The notes under the pieces were generated by a model. The model searched no databases and was not told the origin of the DNA. It saw only the letters and a program-made list of their open reading frames with translations. A program made the position numbers and the translations under genes. Below are positions 52,988 through 61,945 of a stretch of DNA of 64,000 nt, piece by piece (position 1 is the first letter of the stretch; each line of letters begins with the position of its first letter). The DNA comes from Halobacteriovorax sp. DA5 (GTDB lineage Bacteria; Bdellovibrionota; Bacteriovoracia; Bacteriovoracales; Bacteriovoracaceae): NCBI RefSeq assembly GCF_002903145.1, contig NZ_PPDJ01000009.1:1-64000 (forward strand), given 5' to 3'.

Positions 52988-53677
52988 GTGAAATTTGTCC
53001 TCTATAACTGCACCCAAGAAGAAAGAATCAACTGGATTAGTGTTTTCAAAGAAAGATACCATTTTCCGGATGAATATATTTCTGACTTTCTCGTTACTAA
53101 TAGTGTTTATGATATTTTTAAATTAAAGCCTAAGCGTTGTATGATTCTTGATATTCATACGCTTAAACTTCTTGGAGAAACAATTCCATGTGACCTGGTG
53201 GTTTTTTCAAATGAAGGCCATGAAATGCGACGTTATGGGATGAAAAAGGTCAAGTATTACGGATTCTATGAATATCAAAATTTTGATGAGCAAGAACTTT
53301 TAAAATTCTCATTTGGAAATTATAAAGATCTTAATACAGTTGATAACTATGTCTTTGTTAATACGCCATCTCTAGACTATACGAATGTTGTGATACCTGA
53401 GCTCTACAGGGATCGAAAACTAATTTATAAAATCGCTAATAAGCATCACGAAAATTTACACGAGAAATTTGATACAATGTTGTATTACCAATCTGGTAAA
53501 GTTGATACAAATAATCGTCTTGTTCCCGAAAGCCTTTATTATAAGAAGAAGGTCGAAATCTTTAAGAGTGTTATTCAAGACTCCGTAAATATGCGATATA
53601 ATGATATCTTATTAAATGGATTTGAAGCTTATCACTTAACGGATGAAGATAAGTTAATTCAAGACTTTTTGGATTAA
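52988..53677 (+). CDS. Protein of unknown function in the cluster
   Basis: The 229-aa protein has alternating beta/alpha segments (MKFVLYNCTQEERINWIS, CMILDIHTLKLLG, CDLVVFSNEGHEMRRYGMKK) and ends in charged helices. The Rossmann-like pattern could fit a glycosyltransferase or a nucleotide-binding fold, but no motif decides it. It starts at GTG after a hairpin and is followed 1 base later by the 53679 gene. Confidence 0.6.
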   Translation: MKFVLYNCTQEERINWISVFKERYHFPDEYISDFLVTNSVYDIFKLKPKRCMILDIHTLKLLGETIPCDLVVFSNEGHEMRRYGMKKVKYYGFYEYQNFDEQELLKFSFGNYKDLNTVDNYVFVNTPSLDYTNVVIPELYRDRKLIYKIANKHHENLHEKFDTMLYYQSGKVDTNNRLVPESLYYKKKVEIFKSVIQDSVNMRYNDILLNGFEAYHLTDEDKLIQDFLD

Positions 53678-53678
53678 T

Positions 53679-54599
53679 ATGATTCTTAGATTAGATAAAG
53701 AAAATTATGATCTCTGGTTAACATATAGCTGGAGTGCAAATAATCATGGCCTATGTGGACATACATACGAGGTTATTGATTACTATCTTTTTTTGAAAGA
53801 TTATATGCGAGTTGGAATTCTTCTTTGTGAAGATATTGATTGGCCTACATTTAGAGATTCTGTTGTTGGTAAATACATCATTTCAAATGAAGAGCTGTTG
53901 CAACTTGAAAAAGATACAATATTTGTTAATCGTCCTAATTTAGTACACGCTAATAATATTCTCTTTACTGATGGTGGTGCTAAATCACTTATGGGAAAAC
54001 ATATTCTTGCACAGAAGATCTTTCACTTTGCCTGCGGTGATAAAGAACTTCAAGATAACGATAAAGATAATGTTTATATCTTACAAGATGCCCGTATTTA
54101 TCGTGATTGTAAGAATGCTATTGATTACAAAAAACGTATCAATTTTGATCGTCTTAAAAAGCCTGCAAAATCAAATCGTTGTAACTTGTTGTATGGCACA
54201 AAAAATTGTCGAAATATCCCTGATCAGATGTATCTAGACCTTTTAAATCAATATGATGGAAAATTCATGTGCTTAACCAATAGGGAAAACCGACCTGTAG
54301 AGCGTCTAGATGGGCTCTCTGATCGCTTTGTTTTTCCAGAGATGCCAGTACCTGACTTATTTGAAAAGTTTGATAGATATATCTATACACCCGTTCCTCG
54401 TAAGTTTGATTGTAGTCCTCGAATGATTGCGGAATGTAAATTTTTTGAAAAAGAGGTTGTGTATTATAATATAGACTACTGGGATGAAGATAAAGGCCTC
54501 TACTGGAGAAAGTGGGATATCGACAATGACTTTGAATCGATATTCTTAAAAGAGGGAGATCCCATACTAGAAATCTTGGGAGAACATATTGGATTATAA
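53679..54599 (+). CDS. Possible glycosyltransferase-like protein
   Basis: The 306-aa protein shows beta/alpha pattern with a C-terminal half (RFVFPEMPVPDLFEKFDRYI, then PVPRKFDCSPRMIAECKFF and VVYYNIDYWDEDKG) reminiscent of the donor-binding part of GT-B glycosyltransferases. There is no decisive motif. It is tightly packed between 52988 and the radical SAM gene at 54589, whose start lies inside its end (11-base overlap). Confidence 0.5.
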   Translation: MILRLDKENYDLWLTYSWSANNHGLCGHTYEVIDYYLFLKDYMRVGILLCEDIDWPTFRDSVVGKYIISNEELLQLEKDTIFVNRPNLVHANNILFTDGGAKSLMGKHILAQKIFHFACGDKELQDNDKDNVYILQDARIYRDCKNAIDYKKRINFDRLKKPAKSNRCNLLYGTKNCRNIPDQMYLDLLNQYDGKFMCLTNRENRPVERLDGLSDRFVFPEMPVPDLFEKFDRYIYTPVPRKFDCSPRMIAECKFFEKEVVYYNIDYWDEDKGLYWRKWDIDNDFESIFLKEGDPILEILGEHIGL

Positions 54600-55620
54600 T
54601 ATTTTTAGCCACTCAGGATTGAAGCTAATAAATGATAAATTCAATAAAAGAGCGAAGCTCGACACAGGTACATTCTGTAATTATGAATGTTACTTCTGCT
54701 ATTACCTTGATGATCTCGATAAAGTGACTCCATTAGAAACTATTAAAAAAAGAGCACAAAAGATCTATAACTGTGGAATGCGAGAAATTGATCTTAGTGG
54801 TGGAGAAAGTTCAGTCCACCGTGATTGGTTTGCTATTCTCGACTATTGCAAGGAAGCAGGTTTTACAAATATTTCTGCTCTGACAAATGGTGCGAAGTTT
54901 GCAAACTTAGAATTCTGTAAAAAATCGCAAGAACATGGGTTAACGGAATTACTTTTTAGTCTTCACGGAGTTAATGAAGAGAATCATGATTCAATTGTTG
55001 GAAGAAAGGGTGCCTTTCGAAAAATGCTAAAGGCCATTTCAAATTGCCAAGAAATAGGCATTAGGGTTCGTATAAACTGTACTGTAACTGATAAGAATGC
55101 AGAACTACTCAATGAATATGTCGAATTAATCAATAAGATCATGCCTTATCAATTAAACTTCCTTCCTCTTAATTATTGGGAAGATGCTGATCGACTTGAG
55201 TCACAAAGTTATGAACATCTAAGTAAATATATTAAAAAGGCCATTGATAGTCTCAACAATAGTATTCAAATTAATGTCCGCTATATCCCATTTTGTTTTA
55301 TGCAGGGGTATGAGAAATATGTCGTTGGTGTTTATCAGCATATTTATGATCGTAATGACTGGAATATTTATGCTTACGATGTGGAGAAAATTGAAGAGAA
55401 GGTACTCGATACAAAAGAATATTTCGAAGTTGCCGCTCAAAAGAGAAAGCACACGTACACAAAAGGTAAGGAGTGTTTTAATTGTATGTACTTCTTTATA
55501 TGTGATGGCGTAGAAAAGAAAATTTCAAATGTACAAAAGGTCTATCCTGTTGATGGTGATAAAATTGATGATGTACAACATTATCGTCGTGGCCATTATC
55601 CAGAGTGTGACTATAAGTAG
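54589..55620 (+). CDS. Radical SAM protein (C)
   Basis: The 343-aa protein has CNYECYFC (30-37), IDLSGGESSVHRDW for SAM binding and LLFSLHGVNEENHDSIVG. A C-terminal CFNCMYFFICDG Cys set may hold an auxiliary cluster. It starts at TTG inside the previous gene, with GGGAG 6 bases upstream. It differs in its C-terminus from the three tandem radical SAM genes that follow, so probably acts on a different step. Confidence 0.82.
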   Translation: MDYNIFSHSGLKLINDKFNKRAKLDTGTFCNYECYFCYYLDDLDKVTPLETIKKRAQKIYNCGMREIDLSGGESSVHRDWFAILDYCKEAGFTNISALTNGAKFANLEFCKKSQEHGLTELLFSLHGVNEENHDSIVGRKGAFRKMLKAISNCQEIGIRVRINCTVTDKNAELLNEYVELINKIMPYQLNFLPLNYWEDADRLESQSYEHLSKYIKKAIDSLNNSIQINVRYIPFCFMQGYEKYVVGVYQHIYDRNDWNIYAYDVEKIEEKVLDTKEYFEVAAQKRKHTYTKGKECFNCMYFFICDGVEKKISNVQKVYPVDGDKIDDVQHYRRGHYPECDYK

Positions 55621-55627
55621 GTAAGTT

Positions 55628-56569
55628 ATGGAAAAATTACCAAATTCATTAGCAAAAGAAGATATTCTTGAAATAGAACTCGAGTTGACAGGAACATGTA
55701 ATCTCGACTGTCCACTTTGTTCACGAAGTTATTCAAATGCTAAGCATTTAGTTAAATATAATGAAAGACCAGCAAGTGAGATTATTGCTCAACTTGATGA
55801 ATACCCAAATATTAAGATGTGCTGTATGGCCGGAATGATTTCTGAGCCAACACTCCATAAAGAATTCTTCACGATAATGGAATATTTAATTGGTCGTGAA
55901 ATTGAAGTCGAGCTTTATTCGAATGCTTCTCTACATACGACAGATTGGTGGCGAAAGCTTGGTTCGATGATGAGTCCTAGAGATCACGTATTCTTTACAA
56001 TTTGTGGATCAACTCAAGAACTACATGAAAAATATCGTGTTCGTTCTAATCTTCAACAAGTGTTAGACAATCATGCAGCTTTTAAAGAAGGATGTAAATA
56101 CGATATCGATTATCTACAGCATATCATGTTTGAATATAATGCTAAAGATTTTGAGAGTGATGCGATGAAAGAGATTCGCTCTCGCTTTAGTCGTGAGTAT
56201 AATATTAATACTCTTCCATACAATGAAAGATTTGGTTTTATTAAAGATGAAAATAATGACATTGCATTAACTGCAGATTTGGCAAAAAGTTATAACCTAA
56301 TTTCTCGTCATGCTAAGAGACGTTACGAACGAAATAAATCTGGTGAAATTAAATGTCAGATGCGTTGTAAAAGTCTTGAAGAAAAATTTGTGGCCATTGA
56401 TCAATGGGGTGAAATCTTTCCATGCTTTCTCTATCGTATCTATAATGTTGGTGAGAAATTTAATTTAGATTATTCAAAAATTAATCAATTTAAATATGAC
56501 TTCTGCTATGAGTGTGAAGCCATGACGACAAAAATGCTAGAAGATATAGGTCTAGAGAGGATGGGGTAA
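55628..56569 (+). CDS. Radical SAM protein, tandem paralogue 1 (D)
   Basis: The 313-aa protein has LTGTCNLDCPLC (20-31) with the CxxxCxxC motif, MAGMISEPTLH, TDWWRKLGSMMSPRDHVFFT, ICGSTQELHEKYRV and DYLQHIMFEYNA. The C-terminal part has IDQWGEIFPCF and FCYECEA, probably ligating a second cluster. Paralogues 2 and 3 share all these blocks. It overlaps the next gene by one base. The reaction is unknown. Confidence 0.85.
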   Translation: MEKLPNSLAKEDILEIELELTGTCNLDCPLCSRSYSNAKHLVKYNERPASEIIAQLDEYPNIKMCCMAGMISEPTLHKEFFTIMEYLIGREIEVELYSNASLHTTDWWRKLGSMMSPRDHVFFTICGSTQELHEKYRVRSNLQQVLDNHAAFKEGCKYDIDYLQHIMFEYNAKDFESDAMKEIRSRFSREYNINTLPYNERFGFIKDENNDIALTADLAKSYNLISRHAKRRYERNKSGEIKCQMRCKSLEEKFVAIDQWGEIFPCFLYRIYNVGEKFNLDYSKINQFKYDFCYECEAMTTKMLEDIGLERMG

Positions 56570-57507
56570 TGAGCTGTAAACAGACGACATTACATCGTAG
56601 TGAAATCCTAGAGCTTGAAATGGATCTAACGGGTACTTGTAATCTACGCTGTCCTCTGTGTACAAGAAATTACGCACATGCGGGTCATTTATTAAAACGT
56701 AATGTACGAAGTTATGAGCAAATAAAAGAACAATTAGATACCTTCACAAATCTCGAAGTTTTTTACATGGCCGGAAATATATCTGAGCCAACACTTCATC
56801 CTGAAGTTAAAGATATTTGTCGATACCTAGTCGAACGTGGTGTTGCTATCGAACTATTTACAAATGGTAGTACTCATAATCCTGAATGGTGGGCCGAACT
56901 AGGAGAGATACTTTCATCTAATGATCGCATATATTTTACTATTTGTGGCTCAACACAAGAGCTACACGAAAAATATCGTGTAGGTAGTAAGCTTCAAGAT
57001 ATCTTGGATAACCATCAAGGATTTATTTCGACAAATAAAGAAGGGATCGATCATATACAGCATATTATGTTCAAATATAATCGTGAAGATTATGAAAGTG
57101 AGGCGATGAAGAACATAATTGCCCGCTTTAGTAAAACTTTCAATGTCGACACTGAAGGACAGCGAACATTTAATGAGTATGTAAAATCCTTTGATAAGGA
57201 TTTAATACGTCCTGAAGATGAAAGAAAAAGAGCGATTGATGCTTTATTTAATATAAAACCATCACCAGGTGAGAGTGAGGATATTGAAATAAAATGCATG
57301 AGTCTTAGAGATCGTAAAATTTATATTGATCAATTTGGACAAATATCACCTTGTTATGGCCATGCTGAATACGAGGGACCAGGACATTTTTCTGGAGAAG
57401 TATTTGATTATGGTGAAGTATTAAGCTTTAAATTTAAAGACTGTTTTAAATGTGAAAGAAGAATTCAAAAATTAATTGATGTAATGGAGTTAGACTTTGT
57501 CTGCTAG
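56569..57507 (+). CDS. Radical SAM protein, tandem paralogue 2 (E)
   Basis: The 312-aa protein has LTGTCNLRCPLC (20-31), MAGNISEPTLH, NPEWWAELGEIL, FTICGSTQELHEKYRV and HIQHIMFKYNRED. Its C-terminus has IDQFGQISPCYGH and CFKCERR. The blocks are the same as in paralogue 1, but a longer insert lies before the C-terminal Cys set (about 205-240). It overlaps both neighbours (1 and 11 bases). Confidence 0.85.
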   Translation: MSCKQTTLHRSEILELEMDLTGTCNLRCPLCTRNYAHAGHLLKRNVRSYEQIKEQLDTFTNLEVFYMAGNISEPTLHPEVKDICRYLVERGVAIELFTNGSTHNPEWWAELGEILSSNDRIYFTICGSTQELHEKYRVGSKLQDILDNHQGFISTNKEGIDHIQHIMFKYNREDYESEAMKNIIARFSKTFNVDTEGQRTFNEYVKSFDKDLIRPEDERKRAIDALFNIKPSPGESEDIEIKCMSLRDRKIYIDQFGQISPCYGHAEYEGPGHFSGEVFDYGEVLSFKFKDCFKCERRIQKLIDVMELDFVC

Positions 57508-58426
57508 TAATGATGCCCTTATTCGTAGTGAGAGAATTGAAATTGATCTCACTGGTACTTGTAATGCAAAGTGTCCTTTGTGTGCACGTAACTATAAGCA
57601 TATTGAAGTTAAATATAATGAGAGACACTTGAATGAGATTACTAATCAATTAGATCAGTTTCCAAATGCAAAGTATGTACATTTGGTAGGTGCTTTCTCT
57701 GAACCAACATTATATCGCTCTATTTTTGATCTTTGTCGTTATTTAAGAAAAAGAGATATCACAATTGAAATATGTACAAATGGTGACACTCACAATCCTG
57801 AATGGTGGGCCGAGTTAGGTACGATATTAGGTCCTGATGATAGTGTCTACTTTACAGTTTGTGGTTCAACACAAGAGCTTCACGAAATCTATCGAGTTAA
57901 TACTAGTCTTGCTAATATTAGGGCCAATGCGAAGGCCTTTCGTGAAACAAATCCCTATGGAATTGATTATATCCAACATATCTTATTCGATTACAATGCT
58001 GAAGATCTTGAAAATGGAAGTATGGATGAACTTTTAAATGAGTTTAGTAATATCAATTTGACGCAAACACTGTATCGCCGAGAAACAGAGGTATATAAGA
58101 ACCCTTTTAATCTCGATAAAATGCTCATTACGCCTGAACTTAAGAGAAAGTATGATGTCATTATAAACTCGGCCAAGAAGAAATGGGGCGAGAAAGTTAG
58201 TGGTAGTAAAGATTATGATATCGATTGTCGCTCATTTCACAATAAAAGTATTCATATTGATCAGCATGGTACAGTCTTTCCATGTTATGTATGGCTTGAA
58301 GAAAGTCGCTTAGAAAAGTGGGATCTTGATTATAAAAAGATACAGAATTTTGAATATGAATGTTGTCAAATTTGTGAAAAGAACTGCAAGCGACTAATGG
58401 ATATGTGGGAGCTTGAGATTCTATAA
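57497..58426 (+). CDS. Radical SAM protein, tandem paralogue 3 (F)
   Basis: The 309-aa protein has LTGTCNAKCPLC (18-29), VGAFSEPTLY, NPEWWAELGTIL, FTVCGSTQELHEIYRV and DYIQHILFDYNAED. Its C-terminus has IDQHGTVFPCYV and CCQICEKNC, one Cys more than its paralogues. It starts at TTG with GGAG 7 bases upstream, inside the end of paralogue 2. It is closer to paralogue 2 than to 1 in the WWAELG block. Confidence 0.85.
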   Translation: MSASNDALIRSERIEIDLTGTCNAKCPLCARNYKHIEVKYNERHLNEITNQLDQFPNAKYVHLVGAFSEPTLYRSIFDLCRYLRKRDITIEICTNGDTHNPEWWAELGTILGPDDSVYFTVCGSTQELHEIYRVNTSLANIRANAKAFRETNPYGIDYIQHILFDYNAEDLENGSMDELLNEFSNINLTQTLYRRETEVYKNPFNLDKMLITPELKRKYDVIINSAKKKWGEKVSGSKDYDIDCRSFHNKSIHIDQHGTVFPCYVWLEESRLEKWDLDYKKIQNFEYECCQICEKNCKRLMDMWELEIL

Positions 58427-59331
58427 TGCAATATAATAAGTTTGTTGAATTCATAGAACTTAGTTTAAATAATAGCTGTAATTTACAGTGCCAGGGTTGT
58501 CCAAGCCTTAATCCTGGTCATAAAAATAGAAGAGAGCTCGATTTTTCAAAAGTCCTGCCTATAATCAAAAAATTTAACCCTAAAGAAGTTTTTGTCTGTG
58601 GTAATGATGGTGAACCATTAGAGCATAGTGATATTAATAATATCCTCATTTCATTGGGGGAAAATTTCTCACAAGATATCCTTATTGCAACTAATGGGGA
58701 AAACCTACTCAGTCTCGATGTGGATAAACTAAAAAAATATAAAAACATGGTCTTTCAGGTTGCCATTGACGGACCAAGACAAGAGATACATGAACTAACA
58801 CGTTGTGGAAGTAGATTTACTAAAGTTTTAAGTAATATTGAACAAACAAAAAACTTTTTAAATATTGAACCAATTTTTTCTAGGCATGAACTTAACGAAG
58901 AATATGCAATTGAAACTGCGGAATTAATAAATAAAAAATTTGGCCTGGATTTATTATTTAGAGATACTACATTAGTTACGAGAAAAATTAAGCCTCCAAG
59001 AAAGAGAAGTGTTAAAGGGAATATGGATTTTCTTTATGATAAGAAGTATTCAAAGCCTGTTGTGCCCTGGTTTAAAAGAATTTATATCAACTCTGATGGA
59101 AGTTGTTATCCGTGCGTTTCTTTTATTTATGCAAGTACAGAAGTAAAGCCAGTAAATATCTATTCATATGAGAGTACTTTTGAGTTTTTTTCTGATTTTA
59201 TAAAATTTTCAAAAGAATTTTGTAACTGCTATCAAGCTCTAGGAAATACCACGCAGTGTAAACTCAATTGTGATTTTTATATGAATGATTTTGAATATGA
59301 TGATTTAGAAAGTATTAAGGATATTTCGTGA
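58426..59331 (+). CDS. Radical SAM protein (G)
   Basis: The 301-aa protein has CNLQCQGC (18-25), FVCGNDGEPLEHSD and FQVAIDGPRQEIHE. The C-terminal INSDGSCYPCVSF, CNCYQALGNTTQC and KLNCDFY Cys set may bind an auxiliary cluster. It is not part of the tandem paralogue set. It overlaps the previous stop by one base and the amidinotransferase start by 4 bases. Confidence 0.82.
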   Translation: MQYNKFVEFIELSLNNSCNLQCQGCPSLNPGHKNRRELDFSKVLPIIKKFNPKEVFVCGNDGEPLEHSDINNILISLGENFSQDILIATNGENLLSLDVDKLKKYKNMVFQVAIDGPRQEIHELTRCGSRFTKVLSNIEQTKNFLNIEPIFSRHELNEEYAIETAELINKKFGLDLLFRDTTLVTRKIKPPRKRSVKGNMDFLYDKKYSKPVVPWFKRIYINSDGSCYPCVSFIYASTEVKPVNIYSYESTFEFFSDFIKFSKEFCNCYQALGNTTQCKLNCDFYMNDFEYDDLESIKDIS

Positions 59332-60422
59332 TTAAAAGTAATACCTCATTTGGTAAGTTAAACTCTATAATTGTTGGACGAGAACTTGAGATTAGTAAGC
59401 GTATCGCTGATTTTACTTTCCAGCACTTCTACGGAGAAAATTTAACACATGCAGTATATGACAGGCTAGAACATGCAGGTCAAGAATACTATGTGAATCA
59501 TGATCTTTTATTAAAACGAAACAAACAGCTCGATGATTTGGCAAACACTTTTGAGAGACTTGGTATTGAAGTATATCGTCCTGAGCGATTGGGGCAGGTC
59601 GTAACAATTAAAACGCCTGATTATAAAACAGAGCTTTCAAGTGCCAGTAATGTACGTGATGTATCTTTGGTATATCGTGACTATATTATTGAAACTCCAA
59701 CTTATGTAAGAAATAGATTTTTTGAAAATACCCTTTTGTATAATGTGTACAACGGATTATTTGATGGGGGACGCGGTGGAAAATGGATTCGCTCACCACA
59801 CAATAAGTTAATTGAAGAAACTATGGATTTAAGTCCTTGGGATTCAGTAAGAGATTATGAAAATTTTGATCGTTCTAAATATACAATGGCCATTGATGGA
59901 GCACAATTTCTACGTATTGGGAAAGATGTCATTGTGAATGTTAATTCTTATAATCACTATCTAGGACTTGAGTGGGTGAAGTCATTTTTTCCCGAGAGTG
60001 ATTTCCATATTGTTAATGTAGCGGATAATCATATTGATGGTGTTCTCGTTTGCCTTAAGCCTGGTACATTTTTAGTAAATCCTAAGTATCGAAATATAAA
60101 AGATTTCTTGCCTGATAAATTTAAAAATTGGGATTGTTTATTTCCTGATGACTATAAGGCAGAGCCAGTTATTGAATCCGGTAAAACGGATATCGATATT
60201 CAACTTGCAAGTACACGTGGGATGGATATCAATATAGTAAGTGTTGATGAAGAAAATGTTTTAGTAAGTGAAAGTGCTGTAAATGTCATTGAACTTTTAG
60301 ATAAGCATGGTTTTAAACCTCATCCTGTTAGATTAGAGAATTGTGAAATATTTGGTGGTGGTATACATTGCTCTACCCTGGATATAAATAGAGACGATGA
60401 ATATATCGATTATACAAAGTAG
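59328..60422 (+). CDS. Amidinotransferase (arginine:glycine amidinotransferase family)
   Basis: The 364-aa protein follows the AGAT/GATM fold along most of its length. It has RDVSLVYRDYIIETPT, AIDGAQFLRIGKDVIVN with the catalytic-type Asp near 190, YLGLEWVKSFFP, NHIDGVLVCLKPG with His235, and GGGIHCSTLD with the nucleophilic Cys348. All three triad residues are present. Family enzymes move the amidino group of arginine to an amine, making guanidino products. The acceptor here is unknown; an amine made by the DegT-type aminotransferase downstream is a natural candidate (inference). The start GTG overlaps the previous gene by 4 bases. Confidence 0.85.
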   Translation: MIKSNTSFGKLNSIIVGRELEISKRIADFTFQHFYGENLTHAVYDRLEHAGQEYYVNHDLLLKRNKQLDDLANTFERLGIEVYRPERLGQVVTIKTPDYKTELSSASNVRDVSLVYRDYIIETPTYVRNRFFENTLLYNVYNGLFDGGRGGKWIRSPHNKLIEETMDLSPWDSVRDYENFDRSKYTMAIDGAQFLRIGKDVIVNVNSYNHYLGLEWVKSFFPESDFHIVNVADNHIDGVLVCLKPGTFLVNPKYRNIKDFLPDKFKNWDCLFPDDYKAEPVIESGKTDIDIQLASTRGMDINIVSVDEENVLVSESAVNVIELLDKHGFKPHPVRLENCEIFGGGIHCSTLDINRDDEYIDYTK

Positions 60423-60427
60423 TACAT

Positions 60428-61267
60428 ATGAAGATTGCACTTATAACAATGATTGAAAGTAATGGCCAAAGTACTAACGATGAGAAGGGGATTACTTTTG
60501 AAAATCAAAGACATTATGAAGATGAGGCGATTCTTTGTTTTGAGAATTGGCGAACTAACGCTGGTGAATTGAAGGATATTCCAATATATACTTATTGCCC
60601 AACTCACAATACTGTTTCGCAAAAGACTAAAGAGAAATTCAAGGAACTAGATGTTACCTATATAGAAAAGTATCACGAAGAAACAAAGCATTTTGAATCA
60701 GGTTTTGTGAATGTTCCTTTTTGTGGAATGCTTCTTGAACAGGAATTAGAGGAAGATATTCTAATTCATATTGATCTCGATATGAATTTAATTAAACCAA
60801 TTGATCAAAATTTATTTGATGTCGTTTACAATGAAAATAAGATTGTTGTAGGGCAGTACGATGATATTTCTAAGAAAGACCAACGTTTTATCGGAGAAGA
60901 TTGGGATAATCCTCTCGATACTGGATTTATCATTTCTCGCCGCGAAAGTGGATTTTATAAATTTTTCTTTGAAGAGCTTATGAAGCTTTATGAAACTAAT
61001 GGTGATGAACGTTGGCAAAAAAATTGTCAAAATGTAGAGAAGTACTTCTTGGAAGAATATGTAATAGAGAAGGCTTATAATGAAGGCCGACTAGATGTTT
61101 TTCCAATTCAGTATTATCAAGTAGGTGAAGGATATGCTTCTATTTCTACTTTCCCTAAAGAAAAATTGAAGAATATCTACTTTTGGCATGAGCATCTTTA
61201 TCCTAGCTCAAAGTATGATAAAGTTAGAGAGCGTATTGCCTACTTCAAAAGGATGAAGGAAATCTAA
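60428..61267 (+). CDS. Glycosyltransferase-like protein (GT-A type)
   Basis: The 279-aa protein has the pattern of a GT-A fold: an N-terminal beta/alpha part with YTYCPTHNTV, then ILIHIDLDMNLIKPI carrying a DxD-type metal site, NPLDTGFIISRRES and YFWHEHLYPS. These are features of GT8-like and related transferases, which use a nucleotide sugar. No specific family is fixed. It abuts the next gene with no gap. Confidence 0.6.
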   Translation: MKIALITMIESNGQSTNDEKGITFENQRHYEDEAILCFENWRTNAGELKDIPIYTYCPTHNTVSQKTKEKFKELDVTYIEKYHEETKHFESGFVNVPFCGMLLEQELEEDILIHIDLDMNLIKPIDQNLFDVVYNENKIVVGQYDDISKKDQRFIGEDWDNPLDTGFIISRRESGFYKFFFEELMKLYETNGDERWQKNCQNVEKYFLEEYVIEKAYNEGRLDVFPIQYYQVGEGYASISTFPKEKLKNIYFWHEHLYPSSKYDKVRERIAYFKRMKEI

Positions 61268-61945
61268 ATGGATATTGAACATATCATGCGAGAAAAAAAG
61301 ATTGAATTTCTTTATGCAGCTCAAAAAAAGCTAAAAGAGGAATTTGATATCGATGTACCAGTCGGTACAGGATTTGGTAAGAGTAAAAGCTTTTATTTTA
61401 TACCTGTAGGTAATCGTAAATATGTTTTTAAGCCGGCGCTTAAGTATCTTGTTACTGATGCTCCAGATATCGATCGTAAACTGAATTTTACTTTTGATGA
61501 TCTCTTGAATAAATATCGTAAAGTAATGAATAAAAAAACAATTCTACCTACGCTTCTAGAAGAATCTGAGAGTTTTCTTGTTTTTGAATATTATCGCGAA
61601 GAAGATGGTTGGTTCAAGATGGATGATCTTAAAAAAAGCGATTGTGAAACAGTTGTAACCTTAACAAGAAATTTATGGGGAAGTGATCGAAATGTGCTTT
61701 TCCCTTTCTATAATCAACTCTATTCTAAAGTGTATAAGCATTTAGACAGCGGTGAAATTAAAATTGTCGATCTAAAATATGTTGAAATTCAAAAACGTCG
61801 ACCAATTTTTATGTATATCTGCGATTATAATATAAATACAATATTTTATTTTGAAAAAAATCTCAATCCATTCTACGACTTAAAGGATATCTTGTCGCGA
61901 GAGTACCCTGTGTATGAAGCCCAAGAGAAAATTCTATATAAATAA
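61268..61945 (+). CDS. Protein of unknown function, weakly kinase-like
   Basis: The 225-aa protein has a Gly-rich segment VPVGTGFGKSKSFYF, a Lys in KYVFKPALKYL, FLVFEYYREEDGW and IKIVDLKYVE. The order loosely recalls small-molecule or lipopolysaccharide kinases, but no HxD catalytic motif is visible. I leave the function open. It starts directly at the previous stop and overlaps the next start by one base. Confidence 0.55.
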   Translation: MDIEHIMREKKIEFLYAAQKKLKEEFDIDVPVGTGFGKSKSFYFIPVGNRKYVFKPALKYLVTDAPDIDRKLNFTFDDLLNKYRKVMNKKTILPTLLEESESFLVFEYYREEDGWFKMDDLKKSDCETVVTLTRNLWGSDRNVLFPFYNQLYSKVYKHLDSGEIKIVDLKYVEIQKRRPIFMYICDYNINTIFYFEKNLNPFYDLKDILSREYPVYEAQEKILYK

